A stretch of DNA of 64,000 bases from Hyposmocoma kahamanoa. Taxonomy: Eukaryota > Arthropoda > Insecta > Lepidoptera > Cosmopterigidae. The notes under the pieces were generated by a model. That model saw only the letters and a list, made by a program, of their open reading frames with translations. It searched no databases and was not told the origin of the DNA. Position 1 is the first letter of the stretch, and the number at the start of each line of letters is the position of its first letter. The translations under genes and the position numbers were made by a program. Shown one piece after another: positions 33,185 to 43,492 of this stretch. The stretch spans positions 9,332,459 through 9,396,458 of the forward strand of contig NW_020653750.1 of the NCBI RefSeq assembly GCF_003589595.1. The letters run 5' to 3'.

Positions 33185-33604
33185 CTACATTTATTCTGAA
33201 TAATTATAATAAGTCGGTCTGATTTATGGTTTTTAAGTAATTTCAATTATAATCCTTAATTGAACACACTCATATATATAGTATAATATAGTATATGAAG
33301 GTAGCGCATATCCTTTTCAATGGAATAAACAAGCTTTGTGACATAAAGCAGTCGCTTAAAATTCTTAAAAAACCATTGTGCTACTCATTTTCGGTGTAAA
33401 AAGTTATAGTATTGCTATTATAGAATCAGTCGAACATAGTTGTAACTTGTAGTAAAACTATAGGCTGTAGTTATTCATGGCTAGGTGAGATTGGATCTAG
33501 CTTTGCAATGTTTCAAACTACCTCAGGCCATTCTCAATTTTACTGTATTGTTTTGTATATGTATGTTATGCGATTATTTCGACATTTGTAGACCGTTGTC
33601 GATG
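33185..33604. other. Intergenic, nothing recognised
   Basis: Short AT-rich gap without open frames of note. Confidence 0.4.
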
Positions 33605-33700
33605 ATTCTTTTTTGGTGCAAAGGGGGTACCTTAGCAGTGGTTCCATTCAAATTTAAAGCTAATGTTCCACCTCTAAGGGAGGCAAATTAGGGGATGAAT
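33605..33700. repeat. Family I fragment
   Basis: Contains agtggttccattcaaattta, ttccacctctaagggagg and aaattaggggatgaatc, which correspond to one arm of the foldback repeat at 15931-16217. The other arm is absent. Confidence 0.5.
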
Positions 33701-34621
33701 CTTCAGTTGTTGGCGACTCCTGACACTGGCAGAAGCGATGAGGACTTTGAATGTTACTGACGGGAAAAGTTACCTATTTGCCTGTTCTCTCTTTAAGTTC
33801 AATAAAACAGCTTTATTTGTTAATATGTTATGAAATGGAATAACAGTGTGTAACATAATATGATATAACATAATTTTGGATATTATAATAATGTAGTAAA
33901 TAATATTGAACAAGTGATAATTTTGTCTACACTGCACTGTAGCATTTGGTTAGTCCTGTAATGATAGTTGCTAGCTTGTGTACGTACACAATAGAAGAAT
34001 AAATAAATATTTTATATGTAGGCAAAATATAAATGCACAAAATTACTTTTTAAATATTCGAAAAATAATATTCTATAACTCTATAATATATTTAAATTCA
34101 ATCGTAATTCCCTAATATTATTTTCTACTAGTATCTATCTCTTCACTCATCAATAGCTTGAAAACAATTTCCAAATTCAAAGATAATAATAGCGGCCTGA
34201 AACTATTATCCTCCCTGTACAGTTCCTCCCCTATCATCCCACGGAAACAACCTTCAAGGCAAATGGACTTTGTTTTTCTATCCCACACTACACTAACTGA
34301 GGAAATACAATTTTATTTACAGTAATGGATATATTTTTGGTGGGATTGTGTTTAAACATGCAAACTGGTTAATTTCCTTTCATTTAACATAAAAATGAAC
34401 AAGGACTAAATTTCCTGGCATGTGTCAGCCACGAGTGTGTATGGTTTGGCTTTGTATATAGCCGACGAGACTTTGATGTATCGCGCGGAACGTCGGTGGT
34501 TGGACCTTGAATATTTACGAGGCGGATCCAGTGCCTGATCTGGAGCTTTATATACTTTTATTAAGCCCCGGCTGTAAACATGATCCAAATTATAATTAAA
34601 TTTATTAAATGCCAGGATGTT
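33701..34621. other. Intergenic, nothing recognised
   Basis: A minus-strand frame of 60 codons at 34406-34588 covers a slightly G+C-richer patch, without recognisable domain. Confidence 0.4.
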
Positions 34622-34895
34622 TCACCACCATAACATTAAATTATTTTTTTTTAAATTACTCCACTAGTTTGTTATAATTATTAATACTAAAATCGAACAC
34701 TTAGAAAAAAATCGTTTGATCCGGCTGAATTCGAATCAACGTCTCCTAGCAAATCGTGTCACACGCTATGCCATGTTATCCACGAAATGAGCCAATGGAC
34801 CTTATGAATTTTTATATGTACTTGTTGCAGATCTTTATTGTTTTGGTTTTTGTTTAACGACTTTTTTATGTGTGAGAAATCTATTTCTTATACAA
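34622..34895 (-). repeat. Family C repeat, nearly complete
   Basis: Plus-strand order: accaccataacattaaat, aaattactccactagtttgt, aaaatcgaacacttagaaaa, gatccggctgaattcgaatc (B box region), tgtcacacgctatgcc, then the head flank tttgtttaacgacttttt and tgtgagaaatctatt. In this copy the arm lies after the tRNA-like part, as an ordinary tail would. Confidence 0.7.
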
Positions 34896-35077
34896 ACCTT
34901 AAACCCTGTTTCGGTCTGCATGTTGAGTGGACCCTAATTGATTAATTAACACGTAAGTAAACTAAACATGCATGTTTTGTGTAGTTTTATTTGTGTACAT
35001 GACGTAAGTGTCGAGATAAGCTTCTACGCGTGATTTTTTAATTAACATGCTGTTTTGTATTTTTTTTTTGTAACCAT

Positions 35078-35335
35078 GTTACGGGACGAACAAATTTTGT
35101 GCCTCACCAGGCATGGTATGATAAGCGACACGCACGTCCATAACAGTTGCTGTACCATTCAGTGCTTTAAATCGCAAAGTTCTGAGGGGCATTGCCACTG
35201 CGCCCGTCACCCTGAGACATAGATTGATAAGTCCCAAGCGCCTGTAATTTTACCAGTACCCTTACCCTTCAAAACCGGAACACAGTAACGCTGACATTAC
35301 TGCTTGGCGGCAAAAATAGATACCACTTTTAATCA
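35078..35335 (-). repeat. Family A retroposon
   Basis: Minus orientation: gttacgggacgaacaaattt, gataagcgacacgcacgtcc, gaggggcattgccactgcgc, cccttacccttcaaaaccgg and attactgcttggcggcaaaa. The 5' part beyond the ggcggcag block is missing and a palindromic segment follows. Confidence 0.8.
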
Positions 35336-35344
35336 GACAAATAC

Positions 35345-35490
35345 GGTAACTCCATACAAATATGGTAGCTCGATACAAACGTAGCAGCGTGATTTTTATG
35401 CGCGCGTGCCTACCGCGTAACGTGTGTGTCGGCACACGGCGCGTGGCGGGCGTGGACACATACAAGGTGCTACGTTTGTATGGAGTTACC
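35345..35490. repeat. Palindromic MITE-like segment
   Basis: GGTAACTCCATACAAA near the left end and its reverse complement at the right end (tttgtatggagttacc) are joined to gtagca/tgctac extensions. The left arm has an extra 25 bp duplication (ggtagctcgatacaaacgta). The centre (gcgcgcgtgcctaccgcg and ggcacacggcgcgtggcg) is G+C-rich. It sits between two pieces of family A sequence. Confidence 0.6.
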
Positions 35491-35511
35491 ATACTTGCCT
35501 TGTTATACTAA

Positions 35512-35565
35512 GGCAGAACGCAATAATGTGAGCATTTATACTTGGCGGCAGATAAAGAACATAAA
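35512..35565 (-). repeat. Family A fragment
   Basis: gcagaacgcaataatgtgag and tacttggcggcagataaaga match the gaacgcagtaatg...cttggcggcagaaat region in minus orientation, partly duplicating the end of the copy left of the palindrome. Confidence 0.55.
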
Positions 35566-35765
35566 TAGGCATTTAAGTTCTAGAAATTTAAAACTTTATT
35601 TGCCATATTACAAGTCCGTAACATTATTAAAACACACCAAAACTTCAAAATATTTTATCAGACATTCGTTGTTAAGAAATTGTATTACATAATTAATTCA
35701 ATTTACAAAATAACCTAAATTATTTTACATTAAATAAATTGAATAATAAATTTGAGGTATTAACA

Positions 35766-35885
35766 GATAATAATAATAATAACGCGCACACTTAACATAG
35801 CCTCGCACTAGGGAAACCCTGTGTCGCGGATGCCATAGACACATACATCGAAAACCACAAATTACACCCAAACTCACACATAACA
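35766..35885 (-). repeat. SINE family B, 3' half
   Basis: Tail (aataataataataacg on the plus strand) and 3' body (catagcctcgcactagggaa, tgtcgcggatgccatag, caaattacacccaaactcac) are present, and the tRNA-like head is missing, as in ordinary 5' truncation. Confidence 0.75.
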
Positions 35886-36072
35886 ATGAGTGTTTAAAAA
35901 AATGTGTTAACAGGTTTTTTTTTGTAAATTCTAAATCGGGCTATTTGGACATTGTTCTTATATAACTTTGTCTTTAGGCTTTGCTTAGTTGTTTTTTACA
36001 ATCTTGTTCTTCGTACTTGGTGGTTCTATAGAGTACACACTCACTGGTTCTATTTAAGTTATCTTTCTTTTA

Positions 36073-36118
36073 TGTGTGTGATAAAAGAGTATAAAAGTAT
36101 ACTCTTTTATCACACACA
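36073..36118. repeat. Perfect 21-bp hairpin
   Basis: GTGTGTGATAAAAGAGTATA and its exact reverse complement (plus one more outer T-A pair) are separated by only AAAG. No other copy exists in the window. Confidence 0.85.
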
Positions 36119-36319
36119 AGTTACAAATTTCTTACTACGATATGATTTTTAATTTTTTTACGATATTTCATTGCACGTAACGTTCGAAGGTCATGAGTAG
36201 ATTGGCAGTATCGGTAGAAGAATAAAAGTCGTACCGTTAGTAGTAATAACCATAAAAATCTTAAAATCATAACATTAGCTGTTGATTTTTATGAATTGGA
36301 TTACTTTGGTTTTTATTAT
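36119..36319. other. Intergenic, nothing recognised
   Basis: Short AT-rich gap between the hairpin and a family A fragment. Confidence 0.4.
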
Positions 36320-36390
36320 TAGTACAGCAGAGCTCCCTGTGAAAGAGTCAATGTGAGCATTAATGCGTTCCTAGTTTGCCTACCCTCATA
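36320..36390 (+). repeat. Family A 5' fragment
   Basis: tacagcagagctccctgtga, aagagtc and atgtgagcattaatgcgttc correspond to the 5' start and the gagcattactgcgttccgg block with an internal deletion of about 60 bp. Confidence 0.55.
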
Positions 36391-36918
36391 GGAAAAGGGC
36401 GTCAAGTATATATATGTACGTGTACATAACACACTTTTAGGTAGTGAAACGTATAAGCTGTTTACGTATCATGGTTATCTACTATCTATAACGTGGGATC
36501 TAAATTCAGGCCTGGCACAAGGTGAGCCGGCCGCATCTCACCGGCTTACCAGATTCCCCAGCACCGAGAGGCGTGTCACATTATTCATGAATACCACCTA
36601 TATTTTACAATGCAATTGCCAAAATACTCCTCCGGTGTCTCGGCGGGGCATGCTAAATGCATCGCACCAGAAACTTACAGCGCGCTTCTGAATTTCGCTT
36701 ATTTTGTCAGCGCTTTCCTCTTGGATGAGATACAGGATCCGGAGCCTTACAAAGGTAGAGCTCATTCGCTTCCATGTGGAATCGTCTTAGCTTTAGAACG
36801 ACAGTGTGCAATTTGTTATTTCAATGACGTGAATTTATATTCTTCCCTTACATTTTAAAACATTTGCGTGCAATTGAAAAAAGATTGTTAATCGTACCTA
36901 TATTTTTCTGTTTGTTTA

Positions 36919-36921
<3 letters not shown>
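36391..36921. other. Intergenic with an unrecognised frame
   Basis: The patch 36500-36810 is clearly richer in G+C than its surroundings and contains a plus-strand frame at 36610-36858 (82 codons, SGVSAGHAKCIAPETYSALL near its start). I recognise no domain. A host exon or an unknown repeat is possible. Confidence 0.3.

Positions 36922-36952
<31 letters not shown>
36922..36952. repeat. (TA)n microsatellite
   Basis: About 31 bp of uninterrupted alternating T and A. Confidence 0.95.
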
Positions 36953-36954
<2 letters not shown>

Positions 36955-37321
36955 GTTGATATAAAAAAGAAATAAATACTAAAACTGTCTTTAGCTATAT
37001 TAAACTAGCAAAATAGTTCAACGAATGAGGAAAAAAAAACGTTGAAACATTGTTTATTTCTTACAAAAGGCGCAAATATGAATTTTCAAATTCCTTACTG
37101 AGAAATAATTGATTCTCTATACAAATTTTCATCCCCTACTTCTCCCCCTTTAAGATTTATTTTTGTGATAAAAAGTAGTTTACATGCCTTTCCCTAGGTC
37201 CCATCTATCTTGGTACTAAAAATTCATCAAAATTGGTTCAGCGGTTTCGGCAGACAGAGTCGGGTACTTTCGTATTTGTAGTATTACTTTGGATAACGCT
37301 GATGGTAATTAATTACTTATA
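36953..37321. other. Intergenic, nothing recognised
   Basis: Includes aaaattcatcaaaattggttcag near 37220, the kind of string often seen at the edges of lepidopteran repeats, but no definable element. Confidence 0.35.
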
Positions 37322-37660
37322 TTGGAAATAAAACTATATTTTTCGGATTTAAATCGCATCTGTTTTCGTATTTCGTAATCGTAATCGTATTAGTTTTTCA
37401 AACAAACCAACGTTTCGGAAAAATACAAATATACGCGATTCAGATTCGCAAAAAAGGTTCATTTCCAATATGTAACAATCACGGAAACCTAATAATTCAA
37501 TATATTATATTTTTCCTAAATGCATTGATGATTGTCTTAGATGCATATGATCCAGATCTGTTGATTCTGATGATGTTTTGTTCTTTCAACTAAATCAATA
37601 CACGATTGAACTACCGACCCTAGATTCATATTGCCTTTATTTATTATTCATTTACTAACA
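37322..37660 (-). repeat. Family D repeat with foldback
   Basis: The left part (ggaaataaaactatattttt, cggatttaaatcgcatctg, caaacaaaccaacgtttcgg) and the following segment (aaatacaaatatacgcgatt, cgcaaaaaaggttcatttcc) form an imperfect palindrome. Beyond it come the family D flanks catatgatccagatctgttg and taccgaccctagattcatat. It is the only copy that shows these flanks without an inserted retroposon. Confidence 0.65.
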
Positions 37661-37988
37661 AAAACCACTTTATTTTTTAACGACTCATGCATGCGAACTA
37701 TAAGTGTATTATTTTTATGTGTACAGTATGTACCCTGCCTTAAAAAATTAATCTCGATAGTTTAGTATAATTCAAATCACAATTAGTTTATAATAAAAGA
37801 TAATGTGTAAAGTTATTTAATTTTTACACCCAATATAATAAAATATTTCTTCAGACAATTTATATAAAAAAATACACGAATAGTGTCAGCCAACAACGTT
37901 CAAACAAAATGGCGCACATAAAAAAACGCAAGTTCAAAATTTTGTAGTAAGCAAGCAACAAGTTTCCTTTTCAAACATTTACGTAATA
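37661..37988. other. Intergenic, nothing recognised
   Basis: AT-rich gap between family D and the mariner relic. Confidence 0.4.
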
Positions 37989-38530
37989 ATGGGTTGGCCA
38001 AAAAGCCTGAGCAGCTTTTGCCACTAGCCAACTTTAAACAAAGAAAGAACTTTTTCTTTTAAAACGTTATATTGTTATAAAATGGTCATTTTAAAAATAA
38101 TACTTTACCGCGTATTTTAAGAACAGGCGAAAAAGTTGCAAGTTTAATATTTAATTAATGAAAAATGGCTAGAACTGATGAATCGTAGGTGTCGTATTTC
38201 AGCATGACAACGCCAAACCATACACAACCTTACAAAGCTTTCTAAAACAATTGTAGTCAGGTTGGGCTGTGTTACCACATTCACAATATTCGCCCAACAT
38301 ACCACCTTTAGATTTTCACGTATATCGGTCTTTACAAAACTCTTTAATGGACATGACTTTGATAATGAAGAGACCATCAAACAACACTTATTTTATTGAC
38401 TAAAGACAAAAAATTCAATGAAAGGGGTATTCTAAAATTACCCGAAAGATATCAAATTGATTAAAGTTACATTTTTTTTAATGTTTTTCATTTACACTTT
38501 GACATTGTACGGATTTTTTGGCCAACTTAA
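37989..38530 (+). mobile_element. Mariner relic with internal deletion
   Basis: Ends ATGGGTTGGCCAAAAAGCC and (inverted) TTAAGTTGGCCAAAAAATCC resemble mariner termini of the TTAGGTTGGCCAAAA kind. They are flanked by TA at 37987-37988 and 38531-38532. The interior keeps only the C-terminal third of a transposase: FQHDNAKPYTTLQSF, a stop, SGWAVLPHS, YSPNIPPLDFHVYRSLQNSL. The two Asp residues in HDNAK and LDFH are 34 residues apart, as in DD34D mariners. At about 540 bp it is less than half of a normal 1.3 kb element and cannot encode an enzyme. Confidence 0.8.
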
Positions 38531-38659
38531 TACAAATATTTATAGATAAACAAAAGGCAAAAGGCCTTTTTTACTGCAAAAGCTTTTAAAACAAATTGAA
38601 AAATTAATATAAATGACATACAATTATATTAGTATGATATTAAAAAAAGCAGTGGTAGT

Positions 38660-38950
38660 TTAATGGTTTCTCAATGGTTCAGTGGTTAGTTTAAGCAGAG
38701 GCAGTGGGTTCGAATCCGGGCTCGCACATGTTTTCTTGGAATTCATGTGCGAAATTTAATTTGAAATTCACCATGAAGTTTTCGGAGAAGGAAAACATCG
38801 TGATGAAACCTGCATGTTGAAGAAGGTTCACAACCCTCGGAAAACGTGTGGAGTCCCTAACGCACATTAGGCCAACGTGGCGGTCTATGGCCTAAACCCT
38901 CGTCTGAGAGAAGACGATGACCCATACCCAGTAGTGGCACGTATAAATAA
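38660..38950 (+). repeat. SINE family G, near full length
   Basis: tRNA-like head with an A box-like tggttcagtggttagttta and B box ggttcgaatcc. The body has gcgaaatttaatttgaaatt, ttttcggagaaggaaaacat, catcgtgatgaaacctgcat, cgtgtggagtccctaacg, ggccaacgtggcggtctatg and gtagtggcacgtataaata. This body is characteristic of a SINE class spread across Lepidoptera. Its tail runs straight into the tail of a reverse-oriented SINE B. Confidence 0.8.
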
Positions 38951-39122
38951 TTATAATAATAACGCACACACTCAATATAGCCGCACTAGACAACCACAAA
39001 TTACACCCAAACTCACGAGAGAAATAAATATAGGCCATACAAATATTTCTCCCGGCCCGGGTATCGAATCTAGGACCTTTCCGTGGCAGTCCGGCATTGT
39101 AACCGTTCGACCACGGAGGCAG
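38951..39122 (-). repeat. SINE family B, internally deleted
   Basis: Tail ataataataacgcacac, shortened 3' body (missing the aaccctgtgtcgcgggtgcc region), then the usual body and head (ggaggcag end on the plus strand, B box cgggtatcgaatctagg diverged). Confidence 0.8.
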
Positions 39123-39304
39123 TTAAATGGGTTAATGATGATGACAAGATTAATATGATACTAGAGATTTGTATATAGCACTATTCTTATACATTTTTTT
39201 TATAATACTAATTGAATGCATGAATTGCATACATGTACATTTATTGATAGATCTAAGGTTAGGTTAGAACATGACCCTGAACAAGGGTATTCCAATACAC
39301 ATTT

Positions 39305-39499
39305 TCATTTTCCTAAATCGTCATTTAAAAACTCACAGAATAATAAATAGCTCTTTGATAATGGTATATTTTTAAGTAGGCGGTAAAAAGACTTCTCTGT
39401 TTCATGTTTTATTGTGTTGGGGATTTTATTATTGATTTGTACGGCTTTATAGTTATATTTATTTGAATTTTTATGTATGGAGAGTTTGTAGTTGTTCAT
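39305..39499 (-). pseudogene. LINE C-terminal fragment
   Basis: Reads YNYKAVQINNKIPNTIKHE, then SFYRLLKNIPLSKSYLLF and CEFLNDDLGK with a stop. It matches the usual last residues of Jockey/CR1-type LINE polyproteins ((I/F)YN.(I/L)P..IK...... F...LK..L......YS..EFLND). No upstream coding is detectable in frame. Confidence 0.5.
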
Positions 39500-40527
39500 T
39501 GCGCCTAGCTCTATTGCAACATTTAAATTCGTTAATGTTTTTTGTTACATATTGTGTCATTCAAGAATATATAGTATAACATATATTACTGCAGGCAAGT
39601 TTCAAGAAACTTTAATTGCAGTTGGACTCGCTTGTTCGTTGTTATGCAATTGAGCCTGTTTTCAGGGCATGTTTGGTTAGGATATTATTAACTTGTTAAA
39701 AATGGTGTCAACTAACTAACGTGTCATTAGAGAACACGCCTTCTGAGCCAGAGTCAATTAAATCTCGATAATAACTTCTTACTTAACCTTAATTGAATAT
39801 TTTACTGGTCTTAAAGTTAGTTACTCAACATGGAAAGTAAAATGATGCGTTCTATTATTCAAGACCTCACTAATGGACTTCCGGGAGTTGATATCGTATT
39901 CAAAGATACATTTATATTTCATTTATATGCTTTAAACATCGGTTAATGGCAGTCTAAAGCTGTCATAGAACTTTCTACGGATATAATTATCACTTACGTA
40001 CCACGGAATTGCCACAGCGCACTCCCTAAAATAACCAATATGCCGAAAATCATCGTTGTTCCAAGTTGCTGTTCTTAATAACTTGCAGAAGCGTTTCAAA
40101 AAATTTCTCTTTCTCGTATTGATCTTCGATTAGGTATAAGAAAGTATACAGTTACAATTATCATTACTTGCAGTGATAAAATTTGCGTCTATAATGGAAT
40201 TATGTAAATACCCTAGAACACATATATTAGTTACGAATTTTGTCACTTCATCGCGGATATTTAAATTTACTTGTTTTATTATATTATATTTCTCTCTCAC
40301 TTGAAGGTGTCATATTTTTGAATTACTTGTGTTTTTGTTGTGTTATCATGTATATGTTGTGTTGAATAAATCTCTAAGTCCAACAATCAGTTTTGTGTGA
40401 AAAAGTCTTCCCCAATGCATCATTTTGATTTGTTTTACGATGGGCTATGGTTATTCAATACTTCGCGGTTTGGCGAAATGGGAACATGTATTTATGAAAG
40501 ATAGAAGAAAAGCTTAAAATATTTACT
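39500..40527. other. Intergenic, nothing recognised
   Basis: May include the remainder of the LINE to which the preceding fragment belongs, but no motif can be read. Confidence 0.4.
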
Positions 40528-40655
40528 CGACTCGATCTGTAGCTGAGTTGGTAAGACCGGTGGCCACAGTGTAGCAACAGACGCCGGTTCGTGTTGTTCG
40601 ATCTTTGTATCAATAATAATAAACTACTGTAGTATTTTCACAAAAAATATGAATG
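40528..40655 (+). repeat. Family C repeat, short copy with tail arm
   Basis: gatctgtagctgagttggta (A box), acgccggttcgtgttgttcg (fused B box and tail), atctttgtatcaataataat, gtagtattttcacaaaaaat and atgtcatggtggta in order. It shows that in this orientation the arm sequence continues as far as the gtcatggtggta end. Confidence 0.65.
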
Positions 40656-40711
40656 TCATGGTGGTAAAAACATATTCAATAAAATATAAAAAAAATATTT
40701 CTTTTTATAAT

Positions 40712-40975
40712 ATAAGTGATGGGACGAACAAGTCGTGCGCCTGATGGTTACAGCTACACGCCTGTCCATAACAGTTGCAGTGCTACTCAGAGCTTTAAGT
40801 CGCAAAGTTCTGAGGGGCACTGCCGCTGTGCCCGTCACCCTGAGACAAGTTGACAAGTCCCATGTGCCTGTTATTTCACCAGCACCCTTACCCTTCAAAA
40901 CCGGAACACAGTAATGCTGACATTACTGCTTGCCGACAGATACAAGTAAGGAGCTCTACTGCTACTAAAGATCAT
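40712..40975 (-). repeat. Family A retroposon, full length
   Basis: Minus orientation from aagtgatgggacgaacaagt through gaggggcactgccgctgtgc, cagcacccttacccttcaaa, attactgcttgccgacagat to gagctctactgctacta. The 5' portion with the ggcag...cctggacgaac region is deleted, but the 5' end is intact. Confidence 0.8.
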
Positions 40976-42017
40976 GGTTCACCAAAGTATATAAACCATA
41001 CCCACGGCGTACAGAAATGACATATGGCTAGACTTATAGAAAAGTATGTGTACTTTACAATGTCATGTGTCGCATTACTGTGGGTACTGGGAATTATGAA
41101 ATAAAAAAAAAATATTTATATAAAAAAATTATGTTAGTGCAATATATTTGTGTGTTTTGTATTTATTGTTGATCACCCAGAGAACGATTTCGGTTTTATT
41201 CCTACAACAACTGACTGCGCGGGGGCAGTACGATGATATTTATTTTGACAGAAAGTCAAGTCTGACACTAACCTACTTAGGGTTTTTGTGCTATTGAATT
41301 TTTTTTTAATATCAAATCTTTATTACCCTATAACATGTACATATAATAAAAACGGATTTATAAGTGCATAATTCAAAACTAACGTGGTTTTTGTACGCAA
41401 ACTTTCATTAACCGGGTCAGGTTATGAAACATGACACACATTGAAATTTTCCGTCACGATTTAGTTAACTGTCTTGGTTTCTACGTGTATTAATATTATT
41501 ACATTGCTAAGCAGGAGTTAAGTACAAAATGAATGTACATACATAAACGCTCTGGTACTTAACAGAAAATCTGGTACCTATCTCGGTAAATGCTGAGTTA
41601 GTGACCCGTTTGTTACTGCAGCTGGCATCTACACAATGTAGCTTTGTGTTTAGTATCCTTTTTTCCGTAAATAATTTGTTTTTTATTTTTGTTGTGATTT
41701 TTTTAAACTTCTCTGTTTTAAGTTTATTTTTGTTCTGTATTTTTTGTTATTTTGATTACTTTTATTTTATACGTAATCAAATAAATGTATTTTCTTTTTT
41801 TTGTTCATTTTCTTTTACATGTAGGATGTTACTGTCCATTTTGTGTTATAGCGGCGATATATTTACATAGATGTGTACTTTCGGGTATAGCAATAAAAGC
41901 TCCGAAAGTAAATTAATAATAAGCTTATTCAAATAATGAATACGACTGTGTTATTTTTCGTGCAAATAACAATACGTCTACAACCGAATGAAATATTAAA
42001 ATTTCCAAAAAATATTG
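40976..42017. other. Intergenic, T-rich
   Basis: At 40998-41094 ccatacccac and gtgggtactgg ends with cat/atg blocks form a weak inverted repeat. The part 41640-41830 is a T-rich tract that gives an apparent hydrophobic frame of no significance. A possible LINE tail (ttttttttaatatcaaatct) lies at about 41305. Confidence 0.4.
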
Positions 42018-42200
42018 CAAATCGAACACTCAGAAAAAAATCCTTTGATCCGGTCGGATTCGAACCGACGTCTTCTTGCATACCGTGCCAGACGCTATAC
42101 CAACTAAGCCACGGAACGAACCAACGAACCTCACGAATTTTTCTATGTGCTTGCGTCTTGTCTTTGTATTTGGTTTTTCAACGACTTTTTAGTCGTAGCG
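42018..42200 (-). repeat. Family C repeat copy
   Basis: Plus-strand order aaatcgaacactcagaaaaa, gatccggtcggattcgaacc (B box on the minus strand), gcataccgtgccagacgct, accaactaagccacggaacg (A box), gaacctcacgaatttttcta and caacgactttttag. Best preserved tRNA-like part among the minus copies: cgaaccgacg and ctaagccacgg pair sensibly. Confidence 0.75.
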
Positions 42201-43024
42201 AATTGCTCGCAGCGACAATTAGTGAAATAAGACATAACGTGCTTCTGCCGCGCCATACATGCTCAACTGCAGCACTTCTATAAGCGTCTAATTTAATGAT
42301 GCCCTTAGTGGACGGGAGTGGTTGGAAATGAGTATTTGTGAGGGAAATTAATTTCTGTCCAAAAAGACTTCTTCATATATACTAAACAAACTAACTACAA
42401 AGTCTAGGGCACTCGCTTCGTGACTGCCTTATTCTTTTAACCTATATCAATTATATTCGTTTCTTCTGTCCAAAAAACTTTTATATACAAATTTGTAGTG
42501 TTGTAGTAATTTTTTGAATGAATAAATTAGAAGACCCGCTCCTCCAAGTGTGCATTTTTTATATTCGTAAATAAAGAAATAAAAATTAATAAACAAAAAA
42601 TTTTATTCATATCAGAACTTCATATGCAAATTAAATTAAAAGTAATGTAATGAATTATTGCGGTGTGTGTTCAAAAGTTTAATATATTATTTCGAAGTAG
42701 AGTTTGTGTTATTCGTAGAATTGTAATTTGAACAAGCTCTTGGTTGTTTGCTAAATATGATTAATTTTCTCGGTATTTTTTATGTTTATTTTTTTGTAAG
42801 GTGGTGGCATCAGTGGCCGACATTCTAATAAGATTTAGGACAATTTTTTCTACAATAACATGTTTGTCATTGGTAAGTGTCAGTTACTGGATGTTCATTA
42901 TTGCTCAGTGTCAATTACTGGTTAGTTAATTAGTGGATTTTTAGTTTTCATAAATGAAGATTTAGAGAAATTGTAGCTTAGTTTTTTTTGTAATAATTAT
43001 AATACCTTTTTTATAAAACATATT
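42201..43024. other. Intergenic, nothing recognised
   Basis: AT-rich. Two nearby gtgtcagttactgg / gtgtcaattactgg strings at 42886 and 42908 form a small tandem-like duplication. Confidence 0.4.
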
Positions 43025-43187
43025 GTGACAATGCGACCTCTTTCATCATCATCTCACCTGTCTTTGGTTACTTTACTTACTTTTGAAATTTTGAATCGTT
43101 CTATAATTATTTTTTTTCGCCATTCTTTCTCCGCTTCGCTCTGTCGTCACTCCATACAAAATTCTCGATACGAGCAGACGTGCGTAT
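43025..43187 (+). repeat. Family K interspersed repeat copy
   Basis: gacaatgcgacctctttcat, tgtctttggttactttactt, ttttgaatcgttctataat, ctgtcgtcactcc, aaaattctcgatacgagcag and acgtgcgta in the same order as at 2180. A family A retroposon begins immediately afterwards. Confidence 0.65.
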
Positions 43188-43189
43188 GT

Positions 43190-43492
43190 TTAGAAGCAGT
43201 AGAGATCCTTGTGACAGAGTTCGTCCAGGAAATTACTGCCACCTTATCTATTCCTACCGCCAAGCAGTAATGTCAGCATTACTATGTTCCGGTTTTGAAG
43301 GGTAAGGGTGCTGTTGAAATTACAGGCACATGAGTCTTGTCAGCTTATGTCTCAGGATGACGGGCGCAGTGGCAGTGCCCTTCAGATCTTTGCGATTTAA
43401 AGCTCTGAGTGGCACTGCAACTGTTATGGACAGGCGTCTAGTTTACCATCAGGCGCACGACTTGTTCGTCCCGTTACTTGATGTTATAAAAA
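43190..43492 (+). repeat. Family A retroposon, full length
   Basis: The most complete copy: gaagcagtagagatccttgt, gttcgtccaggaaattactg, ctaccgccaagcagtaatg, gttccggttttgaagggtaa, tgacgggcgcagtggcagtg, aaagctctgagtggcactgc, atggacaggcgtctagttta, aggcgcacgacttgttcgtc, ending cttgatgttataaaaaaaag. It can serve as the reference for the family in this window. Confidence 0.85.

Noticed and set aside
41601..41870. Hydrophobic 89-codon frame resembling a membrane protein
   Set aside because: Produced by a T-rich tract (TTT/TTC codons); no start context or conservation seen.
42018..42130. A tRNA gene on the minus strand at about 42045-42115
   Set aside because: A and B boxes are good, but the flanks are family C and the tRNA-like part recurs with them.
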